A stretch of 64,000 nucleotides of DNA from Cercozoa sp. M6MM (lineage: Eukaryota; Endomyxa: Ascetosporea). A model generated the notes under the pieces. The model was given only the letters and a program-made list of their open reading frames with translations, searched no databases and had not been told where the DNA came from. A program made the translations under genes and the position numbers. This document shows positions 1 to 11,028 of this stretch, one piece after another; positions within the stretch are counted from its first letter, which is position 1, and each line of letters opens with the position of its first letter. The DNA is taken from NCBI GenBank assembly GCA_040357565.1, contig JBDODJ010000033.1; one strand, 5' to 3'.

Positions 1-506
1 CTTTATCCTCTTTGCCCCCCCCCCCCATTATCCTCTACCCACGGTGTACACAGCGAGCAAGACGAGCTGATCGGCAATCTGCTCAAGCCGTTGCTGGATG
101 AGGTGCGCACATTGTCCTTGCTGTGTGTCCGCGCGGATGTCCCACTTGTGTGCTCTGAACTGAAACGTGTGTGTGTGCAGTTGCTGGCGCTATACGGAAG
201 CGAGCACTGCACGCAGCATGGCGAGATCCGCAAGGCGCTGGCTGGCGTGTGTCGCACGCTCCGACTGCCGACGGTGCTGCGCGTGCTGCCGCTGCACGTG
301 CGACCTGGTGGGCTACCTTCCTGCACCACGTGTCTCGCTGTGCACGTGTGTGTGTGTGGCATTTGGCATGTGTATGTGCATGTACGCAGTGCTGGAGGCA
401 CCGGACGCGGCGTCGTTCGCGCAGGCACTCAAGCAGTGCAACGACTGGCTGCTCGACGTGATCGCCGACAACCCACGTGCGCGCCAGTCGCTGCTATTCT
501 GGACCG

Positions 507-547
<41 letters not shown>

Positions 548-2518
548 ATCGTTCACTCACTCAGTGTCGCTGTGACCACCCTGACTGGTCACGTGGTCCG
601 CGTGTCTGTAGGAACATGCTGCCGCTCGCAACGGGTCTGCAGGAGCTCGCGCAGCGTGTCGACAACCAGTGTAGGTCGCAGTTATGCCCCCTCCCCCCTA
701 TCCCCTACCTGTTACCCCTTACTCCCTACCCAGCGGCTGCTCGCTCTGCGTCGGGTCTGTCGCGCAAGGTGTGGCGCACGCTGACGGCCGTGGCCGAGGC
801 GCCCGTCGGTATCTCCGAGGCGCTACCGACGCTGCTGCCGGCCTTGACCAGTGTACACGTGGCCACACTCCTGTGTGACTGGAGTGATCACGAGTCACTC
901 GAATGATCACTCAAGGCACATGAGTGCAAAAAGTACCTGTTGTATGACTCGGCGTGGACAGGCACTGGAGGTTCCGAGTGCACGTGGCAGTGTGTGCCAG
1001 TTCCTGGCATCGTTCGGTGACCACGCCGTCGCCTACAACTCCATCGGCGAGGGCAGTCTTGAGGGCGTGCTGCCTGTGGGCAAGGTGCTTTACCCCCCCC
1101 CCCCCCGTTACCCTCATCTACCCCCCTGCCCATGTGAAATAGGTGGTCCTTCCGGCGCTGTTTGCTGTTCTTGGCACTGGTACTTTTTGGCATGTAATCA
1201 CTGGCATGCGGTCACTGGCGCGTGCTCACTAACTGTGTGGCCACTCACGGTGTGCATGTGCGCAGTCTCGCAGAACGACGGTGCCGCGCGGCAGCCGCTG
1301 CTGCACGCTGTGCAGTACTACGTCCTTTTTGCCCCCCCCCACCCCAGTTACCCCTCGTTACCTCAGGCAAATGGCACTGGCTTGTCGCAAAGCCGTCGAT
1401 GCGAGCACAGAGTCGGGTACTGCATTTACCTTTCCCCGTACCCCTATACCCATACCCTATATTCCCTTTACCCCCCTCCCCCCGATGCAGTGGACGATGT
1501 GGTGTCAACGCTGTTTCGCGCTGCCGCCACCAAGCAGCTGCGTGAACAGCGTGACCTGCCGCAGGTACTGCTCCCTTATTCAAGTTAAAATATGCCCTCG
1601 TAACTGACAGCAGCACCCTTAACTGAGTTCCCTTAATCAATACTCATGATGTAGCAACTGTCAAGTGCGCGATCGCCGGCCGAGAAGAGCTGGCGTCACA
1701 AGCAGGTAGACTAACGTTGCCCATTTACCCACCCTTACCCCTTACCCCTTACCCCTTACCCCTTCCCCGGACAGCACCTGGCCCGTGTGCACGTGCTGAT
1801 GGACGTGTGCGCTCACTTGGCGCCTGCGCTGACTGCTGCAGACGCCGATCTGCTCTGGCGTGTGGTAGCCCTCACTTGCACTTTAGCCCCCTCCTTGCCC
1901 CCTTTACCCTCCCCCTCCCCGCATAGGTGGCACCGGCGCTGCAGCGGAGTGAGGACGGCGGCGAGGAGGTTGAGCTGCGGCACGCGGGCGACGTGTGTCA
2001 GAAGAAGGCGCTGGTGACACTGCGCGCACTCTGCATCGCCGGCGACGGCTTTGTGCAGCGACACAAGAGTACACGCTGCTTCCTCTCCTCCGCCTATATC
2101 CTTCCTATCGTTTTTGTCTGTTCTTTTTGTGTTATATGTCTTGTGTGTGCAGCCGAGGTGGCACAGGCACTCGAGTCCACTGCGGTAGATCACTTTTTCC
2201 CCCCCCCCCCCCCCCCTCTCCCCTCCTTCACCTTGTTGCCTCAGGCATCGACTGCGCCGACGGCCAAGAAACAGCGCTTCCGTGCGCTGCGTGCCTTCTT
2301 GGTGAGCGCTGCTTTCGCCCCCACCCTCTCATTTACCCCTTTACCCCCCTCCACACACAACACCACACACACACACACACACACAGGCCAGTCTCGACAT
2401 GAGCGAGATCGCCGACGAGACGTTGTTGCTGCGTTTCTTGGGTACCACGTGTCACCTGACTGATCTACACACTAGTGTTCCCACTGAGTGACTGACCGAG
2501 CGGTGTGACTGACTGACG

Positions 2519-2566
<48 letters not shown>

Positions 2567-2576
2567 NNNNNNNNNN

Positions 2577-2624
<48 letters not shown>

Positions 2625-3033
2625 CCACTTAGGCGAGCTGCTGATCGCGCGACGTGAGCAGTCCAAGGCGACGCGTGCCAACGCCGCCGACGCACTTTTG
2701 GTAGTTTCGTCTTCCGCGCGGAGGTGCACATGAACAGGTACGATGTACGTGGGCAGGTCGTGGCTGAGAATGCGTACAACTCGGGCCGCATCGTGCAGCT
2801 TCTGCAGGTAGGCAGGAGTTTCTTCCTTTAGAGAAGGGGCCGTCCGCGCGGACGGTTTAATCTATGTGTGTGTGCTGTGTGGTGACAGGCCATGTCGGCC
2901 GGTCTGGCCGGCGCGTCCACGCTGATGCAGGCTGCCACGGTGGACGCTCTCGGCGACGTTTTCGTCTCGTGTGACGGCGTCATTGACGCGTACACACTTT
3001 CCTCTTAACCCCCTCTGACCCCCCTCCCCCAAC

Positions 3034-3087
<54 letters not shown>

Positions 3088-4582
3088 AGTGAGGTGCAAG
3101 TGGCGCTGCTCAAGACGGTGTTTGCCAAGATGCGTCAGACGTCGCGTGATGTAGTCACTTTGTACAGATACACCTGTGGAGTGTATATGTCGTGTACATA
3201 TATCTTGGGGTACAGGTGGTGACGTCGACGATGGACTTTGCCAAGAAGGTGGTGCGACTGGTCGACAAGACACAGGTGCTGCTGCCGGTGCTGCCGGACC
3301 TGCTGCAGGGCATGCTCTTCTGGTGCGACGAGGCCGACAATCCCTTCCGTTTGCCGCTGCGCAATCTGTACCCTCCCCTTTAGCCCTTGCCCCTACCTTA
3401 CTCTTACCCCCTTACCTCGACCCGTCAGACTGGCCAAGCTGATGCGCATCGTGGGCGACGAAGAGATCGCGCGCACCTGGCCGGAGCGACATTCGCGACT
3501 GTAGAATTTCTTGCCCCCATTGGGCCCCCCCCCCCCGCGCGCATCCCCTGTATGATAGACTGCGCTACGTGCGCAAGGAAGAGTCACGACGTCGCAAAAC
3601 TCGCGCCGACGAAGAGGCAGCCAAGAAGTCGTCGTCGAAGGGTACTCACTCTTAATAATACCCCTCCCCACACCCTTTACTCTCCACCCGCAGAGGCTCA
3701 GACTTTTGAGGACATCTTGCATGCCGACTCGGACGACGAGGAGGTACCCCCTCCCGTGTACCTCTTGTCCCTGTCTCACCTGCCTATCTTTCACAGAACG
3801 AAGATATGCGGGTTGTGCTCGATGACGAGGCCGAGGTATCGTGTCGCGCTTATCCTTCCTTTTATTTCCTCCTCATACTTCTTGATGATACACAGACGGA
3901 TCTGCAAGACGGCGGTCTCAGAGTGTTCAAGTCGAGCTCTGCCGTGGGTCAGAAGCGTCGGCGACAGGCGCTACCGACCGTGCAGGGCAAGCTGCTCGTG
4001 TCCGAAAGTATCCTGCCCTGTGTTTGTTGTTGTACCCCCCCCCCCCTACCTGTCCCTGTTTGTGTGCTCAGACACATCTCAGTCAGTGCTGGGACGCCGT
4101 TCGCGAGAGGACGAAACGCCTGACCCGGAGCAGAACGTCCGACCGGCGCTCGGTCACGAGGAGGACGCACTGCGCGCACGCAAGAGAGTACTTGTCCCTA
4201 TCTTTCTCTATATCTATCTCTCTATCTATCTCTGTCTGTCTGTATATTTTATATACAACCACATGCACACCTGTGCTCCCGTAGGCACGCACCACGGCGC
4301 GACAGCAGCGTCGCCAGCAGAAGCAGACACCGGGCGATGGCAGCGCCCTGCACATTACGGCCGTGGCGCCCTCGATTATGAACAAGCGACACCGCCGCGA
4401 GGCCAAGTCGCGCTTCGGCGGCCTCGTGCGTGCCGCCCAGAAGGTGCCCTCTTTTTCTGCGCTCTGTGCCTCCTCCTTTTTCATGCTGCGTCTTGGTACC
4501 GTTATTGCACACATACATACACACACAGGGTGCCTTGCAAGGCCGTCGTGCCGGTGTGCGCGATCGCGTTAAGAGACGGTAG
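1..4582 (+). CDS. RRP12: RRP12-like pre-rRNA processing factor, 3' part of gene (5' end outside window)
   Basis: RRP12 is a HEAT-repeat protein of the 90S/pre-40S ribosome assembly and export pathway in the nucleolus. About fifteen exons can be joined through GT-AG introns; the first visible exon starts near base 54. The best family match is the C-terminal half: an exon at about 3219-3370 encodes VVSTMDFAKKVVRLVD, then helical repeats reading LLQGMLFWCDEADNPF, then KLMRIVGDEEIARTWPE and a basic R-Y-V-R-K-E segment. This follows the order in RRP12, where the last HEAT repeats precede a basic, acidic and again basic tail. The tail contains TFEDILHADSDDEE and MNKRHRREAKSRFGG and ends at the TAG at 4580-4582. 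Introns carry C homopolymers, CCCCTTA tracts and CA/GT repeats, one with a 10-base gap at 2567-2576. Assignment rests on motif order rather than alignment; the NUC173 region is mostly upstream of the window. Confidence 0.8.
2521..2622. repeat. (GT)n microsatellite with 10-base gap
   Basis: A GT dinucleotide tract inside an RRP12 intron, interrupted by N at 2567-2576. Related CA tracts in the same gene lie at about 511-544 and 3032-3084. Confidence 0.95.
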
Positions 4583-4794
4583 TTTCACCTGACCATTCTC
4601 AAGCTCCGCTCAAGAAAGCTTGCGTTGACCCGGACGGACGGGAGTTGAGGCATGACCCAAACCATCTGTTTAGTCGTGCTGTAGCCTCGCCTGAGTTTCT
4701 TTCTAGTTGCACATTCAATTCACTTTTTTGCTTCATTTGCATCGAGCTCTGTCCAGTCGTCGCGTTCGGTTGCATGTCTGCACGTTAAGTCTGT

Positions 4795-5028
4795 TTGTTT
4801 AAAATGCACCACCGATTGCTGGAATGCAAAGTAACGGAAGCTATCAGAAACAACACAAATGCGGCTCAGTGGCGCACAATTGAAGACATACTGGCCAACC
4901 CTGAGAACCTAGCAACACTCAACAGAATGCACCAAGGCACCAAGATCTCCTGGGACGAAGAAGCAACTGTCGAAGGACAACCAGCCTCCCAGCAGGCAAT
5001 GGACCGAGAGGTCCCCGACATAGACTAG
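4795..5028 (+). CDS. Unrecognised small ORF (77 codons), possible mobile-element remnant
   Basis: A single uninterrupted frame downstream of RRP12 encodes a polar, mildly acidic 77-residue protein beginning MFKMHHRLLECKV and ending DREVPDID. I do not recognise a domain. It differs from its neighbours in having no intron, and its last four codons and stop lie inside a perfect hairpin (5017-5066). The first copy of the dispersed repeat described below begins 175 bases further on. It may be the 3' end of a decayed mobile-element gene or a chance frame; there is no clear promoter or homology to choose between these. Confidence 0.3.
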   Translation: MFKMHHRLLECKVTEAIRNNTNAAQWRTIEDILANPENLATLNRMHQGTKISWDEEATVEGQPASQQAMDREVPDID

Positions 5029-5066
5029 GCCACCACTCACAGCAGTGGTGGCCCTAAGTCTATGTC
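5017..5066. other. Perfect two-part hairpin
   Basis: The outer stem pairs gacatagact with agtctatgtc and the inner stem pairs ggccaccact with agtggtggcc. They are separated by one base on the left and three on the right, with a six-base loop. The stop codon of the small ORF at 4795-5028 lies in the left arm. A stem of 20 exact pairs is far beyond chance expectation locally, and could be a transcript 3' structure, a protein-binding site or a mobile-element end. Confidence 0.85.
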
Positions 5067-5202
5067 TGATTGCTTGCTTCGTTATCGAGTGGAGAGACGG
5101 GAGGAGGACGACGGGACGACCGACACCGCCTGCGACGCCTCTCTACTTGTAGCCCGCTACCTGCACCAACCATGAAGTCGACTTCGGTGTCTGGGGAACG
5201 TC

Positions 5203-5329
5203 AAAAGGGGAGTTGTATGGTCCTACCCTAAGCGGGCGGTAGACACGGCCATGCTCTTGTGACCCATCTCAGACTGGTGCAGGGGAACTACATAGTTGGT
5301 TTCCTAGAAGACTCAACTAACTAACTAAG
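5203..5329 (+). repeat. Dispersed repeat family, copy A
   Basis: This block starts aaaaggggagttg, continues with cctaccctaagcgggcggt, gccatgctcttgtgaccca, ctggtgcaggggaactacat, and ends with a run of ctaa units. Blocks at 52099-52220 and 63150-63299 share these words in the same order and orientation. It sits between the hairpin and the 3' end of the minus-strand methyltransferase-like gene. No coding potential is evident. It could be a solo LTR, a SINE or MITE-like unit, or a non-coding RNA. Confidence 0.85.
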
Positions 5330-5472
5330 TCAGTTGTTTACGGAACTCAGTATCTAACGCGCGCGACGACGGAACGAGGTGGTGGTCGAATGAAAGCGCA
5401 CTCTGCAAGTGTGCAAATGTTTGCACAGGACCGACCGGACACAATAGCCAGCATCCATCCGAAAAAGTCAAA

Positions 5473-7538
5473 TTACAGAGGTGAATCGCTGCGTGCGATC
5501 TGCCAAGGCCGCAGCAGCTGCAGTCGCTCGTCATCCCTGCGACACATGACAGTGACCGTAGCATGCTTTACACGCCCAGACTCGGTACGATAGAACCATC
5601 TCTGGTGAACAAATCAGGGTACACAATGGCAAAGTCGTCAAACGCGTCATCACCGGCGCCAATGCCCCAGGTGTCCACAGGTGTGCCACTCACGCCATCT
5701 GATTGCAAACACTTTTTGTTCCCCACTGGAAAATCAAAAAAAAAAAAAAAATCGTACAGTCCGTCTCGCCGATGAGAACGTACTCCAGCACAGACGGGAA
5801 TGCGCGAATGGTGCGGGACAAGTCCAAGCCTGAATATAAGTACGCTCAATTTTATAATACAGTATGAATAGACTAAGAGAAAGACCCATCGGCATCCACG
5901 AAAGCAGCACGATTTGTGCCGGCACGTGCGTCAGTGCCTCCTGTGCATCCCATGGTTGCACACTGCCGCTGCTGGATGGCGCCAGATCGGAGGCAACGAA
6001 TGTCACACTCAACGACAAAGCACACTGCTGCAACTTGACACTCACTGCACGCTCAAGAAAGTGCGTCAGTCGACCGTCACCGGCTGGGCAAAAAGCAGAG
6101 AGTTCGTGTTCTGCACATACATAACCGTGCAGACAAAAGGGTTTACGTACCTGCAATTTCAAGTATTTGGATTGAGTTTCGCCTGAGTAACACATGCAAT
6201 ACCAGGTCTAAGCTTCACAGCATCAATATAAAGAGCGCAAGCGAGAAACCGTACCTGCACTGTGACACAGGAGAGGCGAAGTTCGCATCCACAAAGGGAA
6301 GGTTGAGACAGGTGTCTTTGACAAAAGTGTCGTTGTTGTACTCGAGTGCCCTGGTGATTACGTAGTTCGCTAGTGCGTCGATGTACTCGAGCGTCCAAAC
6401 TTCACACAGACGCGACTCGCGGTTCGTTGCGTAGTACAGGAACGATTGCGGCTGCACACAGTGAAGCACCACAACTTTAAACGAACAAAAGAGTGTTATG
6501 AGTCATGTTATACAGTAATGTAGCGCCTCGGCACGTCTGCGAACGAAAGAGCCCGCGCAACTGTGCTTCTGTCCTCGAGTGGAATGTTGGTGACCAGATA
6601 CGGCCATCTTGGGTCCAGGAAGGGAAACACCCTTATCAAAGTCATGTGTCTGAAGTATAGAACGTGAAAGCAACAGATCTGCACATCGATTTAAATAGAA
6701 CAGAGTACGAAGGCAAGTATGCCGGCTGCATCAGCAAGTGGACTTCGTAGTCAGACGTATCTTTTTCCAGAGCTGGTGCGAACAAGCTCACTTCATCGAC
6801 TTCTTCCGTTTCGCCGCTCTGAGTGATAAGAATTACTTAAGGAAATCCAACGCGTTACCCATCCAAAGGAACACGAGAGGCTCCCTACATAAAGAAGATT
6901 TTCTAGCTCGGCCAGCAGTCGGCTTCCGGCGACATAATTGCGCAGGTAGCCTTGCTCTTGTACTCTACACGCGCGCATTTCTAGTTGAACCACTCATTCA
7001 CAAGCGAGCACAGACCTTGATGGGTGCGCTTTGACTTGTTGCTTCCATTCCCGTTTCGTTGATATCCGCGAGGCTGAATCAAGCCAATGCATGGGTTTAT
7101 GAAGCGGTTAGTTGTGACCTACATTTTGCTTGTTTCGAGAGCTCTTTGAAGAGATCGACTCGACCGTCGGCTAAAGTTTCTTGCAACTTTACCTCAGGTG
7201 CTGCAACAAGTGCGTACAATGCATCAGCACGGTCTTTCACCTGCAGTTACGTATGTGCTATGTTGAAAGTCGAAATCGCAGGCCTGCTTTTCTGTTACCT
7301 CTCGCTGCGCACGGAGTACGAGCGACTCGCCTTCGTGACTAAACTTGTCTCCTTCGCTGGGAATGACAAGCGAAGGTGCGTTGCGTTCTGCGGTTCAGTT
7401 ACGACAGTGCGGAACAAATGACACACACGAGCGTTGTGACACTGCACCTTTGTTGGCAAAACGAAGAGCCTCTTCGCGCGATCGCACACTAGCTTGCACG
7501 GGCGAAAGCACGCATAACAATAACAACACGAGAGCCAT
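5473..7538 (-). CDS. Signal-peptide protein with SAM-dependent methyltransferase-like domain
   Basis: Exons join on the minus strand from ATG at 7536-7538 to the stop at 5473-5475. The N terminus MALVLLLLCVLSPVQA looks like a cleavable signal peptide. A variable polar region of about 200 residues follows. The C-terminal half resembles a class I methyltransferase: EVWTLEYIDALANYV, then across an intron ILEIAAGDGRLTHFL (SAM motif I, near 6080-6160), VTFVASD closing the second strand, then QIVLLSWMPMG and VLEYVLIGET, and near the end WGIG and LLRPWQIARSDS. The W-M-P and L-I-G-E words are, from memory, typical of an uncharacterised eukaryotic methyltransferase-like family; the substrate is unknown. 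A signal peptide on such a protein is unusual. One exon boundary around 6640-6700 is not certain. The gene is divergent from the FolD gene, with 336 bases between starts. Confidence 0.6.
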
Positions 7539-7874
7539 CCTGATCTGTGCCAAAAGCCAAGCGAAATCACAGGAAGCAGCTTTTATCAAGTATCGAATTC
7601 GCATGGCTTTTGGTTTGTTTTCGCAGTGATGCATTTTTGCGTTTTCTACTTGTCGCACCACCTGTATGGTCAGCCCACACTCTCGCTCACCCACGTGTGT
7701 GCATCGGGGAGCGCGTTTTTAGCGAGCGGATCGAATCGTTTTTTTTTGTCGGGTGGTTGCGATTTTTTGCTTATGTCTTACATTTGTGTTGTTGATTCGC
7801 AGCGAGTGCAATTGTACCAACAGTGTCATTGATATCTAACAAGCTTCTTTTCGATTTATAACAACTCTCCGACG
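7539..7874. promoter_or_regulatory. Divergent intergenic region between methyltransferase-like gene and FolD
   Basis: The two start codons point away from each other across 336 bases, so both promoters must lie here or overlap the genes. It includes T-rich stretches (7740-7770) but I recognise no TATA box or known element. Confidence 0.4.
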
Positions 7875-8908
7875 ATGGTCGCACGTGTTTTGGATGGTCG
7901 TGCGTTGGCATCAACGCTTCTGGTATGGGCATTTTTACTTTTGGCTTGCAGCTGTGCCGAAGATTTGAGTTTGACTATAGTCGACGCTCAAACCAAAAGT
8001 GAGCTCGTTTGCGCAGCAGTTCGCACGACAGCCCACTCTGTCTGTAAGTCCGGCACTTTTTCATATCTCGGTCGTGCGCATGGTGTTTCTGTAGGTAATA
8101 CTGGTGGGCGACGACGCTGCCAGTGCGCGCTACGTGATGCGAAAGGAAGAGGTGCGTTTTATTCTACATGTCTGTGTCTATCGTATCTACCTAACAACCT
8201 ACTGTTGGCAGGCTGCAGAGTCACTAGGTGTCCGTTCTCGTGTCGTTCGTTTGCATGCCTCTGCCACGCAGGTATCACCATGCTTGTCGGTTGGTTTCTG
8301 TGCTTTTTTAAGAGTCATTTATATGCAGGAGGAGATCCTATCGGCCATCCACAACGAGAACGAAAACAGGGAGGTGGACGCGCTGCTGGTGCAGTGCCCG
8401 CTACCTGCGCACGTCGACACGCGCAAGGTCGTGCAGGCGATCGACCCGGAGAAGGATGTGGACGGTTTCCATCCTTCCAATTTGGGCAAGCTGGCCACAC
8501 TGCCGCCTGCTACATTCGATAACACGTACGGCATTTGCCTCTTTTGGCTGTTGTTGCAACCTCTGACATGTGTGATGTTTGATGTCTGCAGAGTGGACTT
8601 TGTGCACGCGCTGCACCAAACGGCGCAATTACCTTGCGCCGCGCAAGCCGTTTTTCGCATGCTGGTACGTTTGACCTTGTTCTACTGATGATGATTTAAC
8701 TCGGATGTTGGGCTGTACAGGTTGAGGCAGGCCACAAAGACTTGCGCGGCAAGAACGTTGTCGTGCTCGGCCGCAGTTTTCTTGTTGGAAGTACCGTTGG
8801 ATCCTTCGCTGCTGTTACTGCTGTGTGTCTGTGTCTGTGTCTGTGTCTGTGTCTGTGTCTGTGTCTGTGTCTGTGTCTTTGTCTGTGTCTGTGTCTGTGT
8901 CTGTGTCT

Positions 8909-8981
<73 letters not shown>

Positions 8982-9671
8982 GAGACTAAAACTTGAACGA
9001 CAGTGCCGGTGATGATGCTGCTGCTGCGTGCGGGTGCCAGTGTGACCAACCTCTCGCGCTTTGACGACATCGAGGTCGCCATACCTACGCTGCTGTGTTT
9101 TATCGTACTTTTCTGTACCTTTCTTGATGTGAGCAGACCCAGAAACAAGCAGTTCAAAAGGCGGAAATAGTGGTACTGAAGTCATCTGCTGCTACAGTGT
9201 TTGTATTATCCATGTCGTGCCCATAGATTTGCGCCATCGGCAAGGCCTGTCACATCGGCGCCGATTGGATAGATCCCGCCAAGCAATGTACGATCATCGA
9301 TGTCGGCACCAACGTACTTAAGCCTTTGCTGGTCCATTTATCTGTTTTGTTCATACTCATATGTATTTGAGAAGGTTAGTGACGAAAGAGACGCCGATGG
9401 GCGTCGAGTTCTCGTGGGTGACGTCAACCCTGAAGGTACCTTTCTCACCCCCCCCTCGTAGAATAAATATAGGTGCTAATGTACTTAGCCGCGAATAATG
9501 CGGCTGCAATGACGCCTGTGCCCGGTGGTGTCGGTCCCTTGACTGGTATGTCATTTATTCTTTTGATCGACTGTTGTTCTTTATGTTCCTACATGCGCAG
9601 TCGCGTGCCTGTTGCGAAATTGCATTCATATCGCGTGTCATCGCGAGAATGCTTCCTTTCAGGCACTTTGA
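7875..9671 (+). CDS. Methylenetetrahydrofolate dehydrogenase/cyclohydrolase (FolD/MTHFD2 type)
   Basis: The enzyme interconverts 5,10-methylene-THF and 10-formyl-THF in one-carbon metabolism. Joined exons give an FolD-sized protein of about 290 residues with no formate-THF ligase domain. Start MVARVLDGRALAST is the canonical FolD N terminus. Then come VVILVGDDAASARYVMRK (Tyr and Lys of the catalytic YxxxK near 8130-8150), VQCPLPAHVD, PEKDVDGFHPSNLG (8440-8490), the nucleotide loop GRSFLVGMPV formed across the microsatellite intron, CAIGKACHIGADWI, IIDVGTNV and MTPVPGGVGPLT. The stop TGA is at 9669-9671. The intron at about 8800-9005 carries a long TGTGTC/TG repeat. No obvious targeting presequence precedes the domain, which suggests a cytosolic form. 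Whether it uses NAD or NADP cannot be read from motifs. Confidence 0.93.
8821..8980. repeat. (TGTGTC)n followed by (TG)n microsatellite in FolD intron
   Basis: A compound tract of about 160 bases, first hexamers of TGTGTC and then pure TG, contained in the intron between the G-R-S-F-L-V-G and M-P-V exons. Confidence 0.95.
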
Positions 9672-9883
9672 CGTTTGTGATTGAAGGTAGTCATGTGCAG
9701 TTATTTTCCTGGGCCGGCTAGCCCTAGTCACAAGCATCCGTCATGACCCCAGCCAAGTCGAGCGACCGCATCCAGTCTCCGCCTTCGCTTCGCTTACTGA
9801 CTACGTTAGATTGACCAACGTAGTGGACGGGTACAAGTCTGATAGTACTGTATAAGCTAACCGTCCCGAGCTCGGCCGGCGGG

Positions 9884-10975
9884 TTACAAAAAGGCGAAGA
9901 CGGCGGAGACGTTGTCGGCCGTGCCGAGTTGCAGTGCTGCCGACACTAGGGAGCGGCAGATTTGCTTGCCCGAACTACAGCAGCACGTCGGGATAGATAG
10001 ATACTACATGCGTTGCGTGTAGAGTGCAGAGGGTGGGTGAGCACCTGTGCTGTGCTATACAGAGACGACACGTCGCAGAGGCGCGCACGTTGCTCATGAC
10101 GTCCCAGAGACCGTCGCACGCCACCAGGACACCTAACGGTAGTCCAGTAATAGTACAGAAATACGAATGGGAGCGAGGGCAAGAGTGGTACCAATGTCCT
10201 CGTCAGGGTCGACATCGTGCACCTCGATCTCGGGATCGGCCGGGATCAACTCGCCAAAGTCGTGGTCGCCTTTGTAAGTGCAGGTGTATGCGTTGACAGT
10301 GTGTATCACCCAGTGTCAGTGAAAAGAAACGCAAAATGTACCGATGGCACGCGAGACAGCGAGCACGCCGTTTACCCTGCCATCCATTACAGTGCCTGCC
10401 AAATGGTGTCCATATGCACGAGTACACAGAGACAGAAAGATCTGGCAGAAGAGCTGGGCACCGTTGAGACTGCGTATCCGATTTCGTTCGTCTGGTCGCG
10501 TGGGTTTATGGTCACGGGACAGCGCGATCGGCGCCTCGTTCTTGCGAATCAGAATGGCGCGACAGTCGCCCGCATTGGCCTGTAAAAAACCGCGCTGAAC
10601 TCGCCTGGACAGGGAGAGGAGACAGCCCTAAACGTACAACCCAGAGTCGCCTCAGAGTGTGGTTCATAAGGGCGAAGCATGCCTGCACAAGAGGGCATAC
10701 ACCGACATGGTATATACGAGGACACTCAGCGCACCGTTGCTCCGGCTTGTGAGTGTGGAAACTGGCGTCGGAACTCGCTGTCTACCGTAACGAACGCCTG
10801 CGACACCGAACACATCTGATAACAAGGCAAAAGGTGCGCCCAGTGCAAATAAAAAGAGTACCCAGTGCAGTGCCTCGGCAGGTTCTACATATGCCGTCAA
10901 CTGTTGACGCAGCAACTCGGGCATCCGCCGTTTGATGAACTACAGGGACAGCAAGGTCAGGGACAAGAGTCGGCG

Positions 10976-11028
<53 letters not shown>

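Noticed and set aside
2521-2733. Open frames made of alternating Cys-Val or Thr-His residues at this and every other CA/GT tract
   Set aside because: They are translations of dinucleotide repeats lying in introns, with no splice or start support.
5717-5750. A16-type run near 5740 as a retroposed poly(A) tail
   Set aside because: It falls inside an intron of the minus-strand methyltransferase-like gene, where it is the T-rich tract before the 3' splice site.
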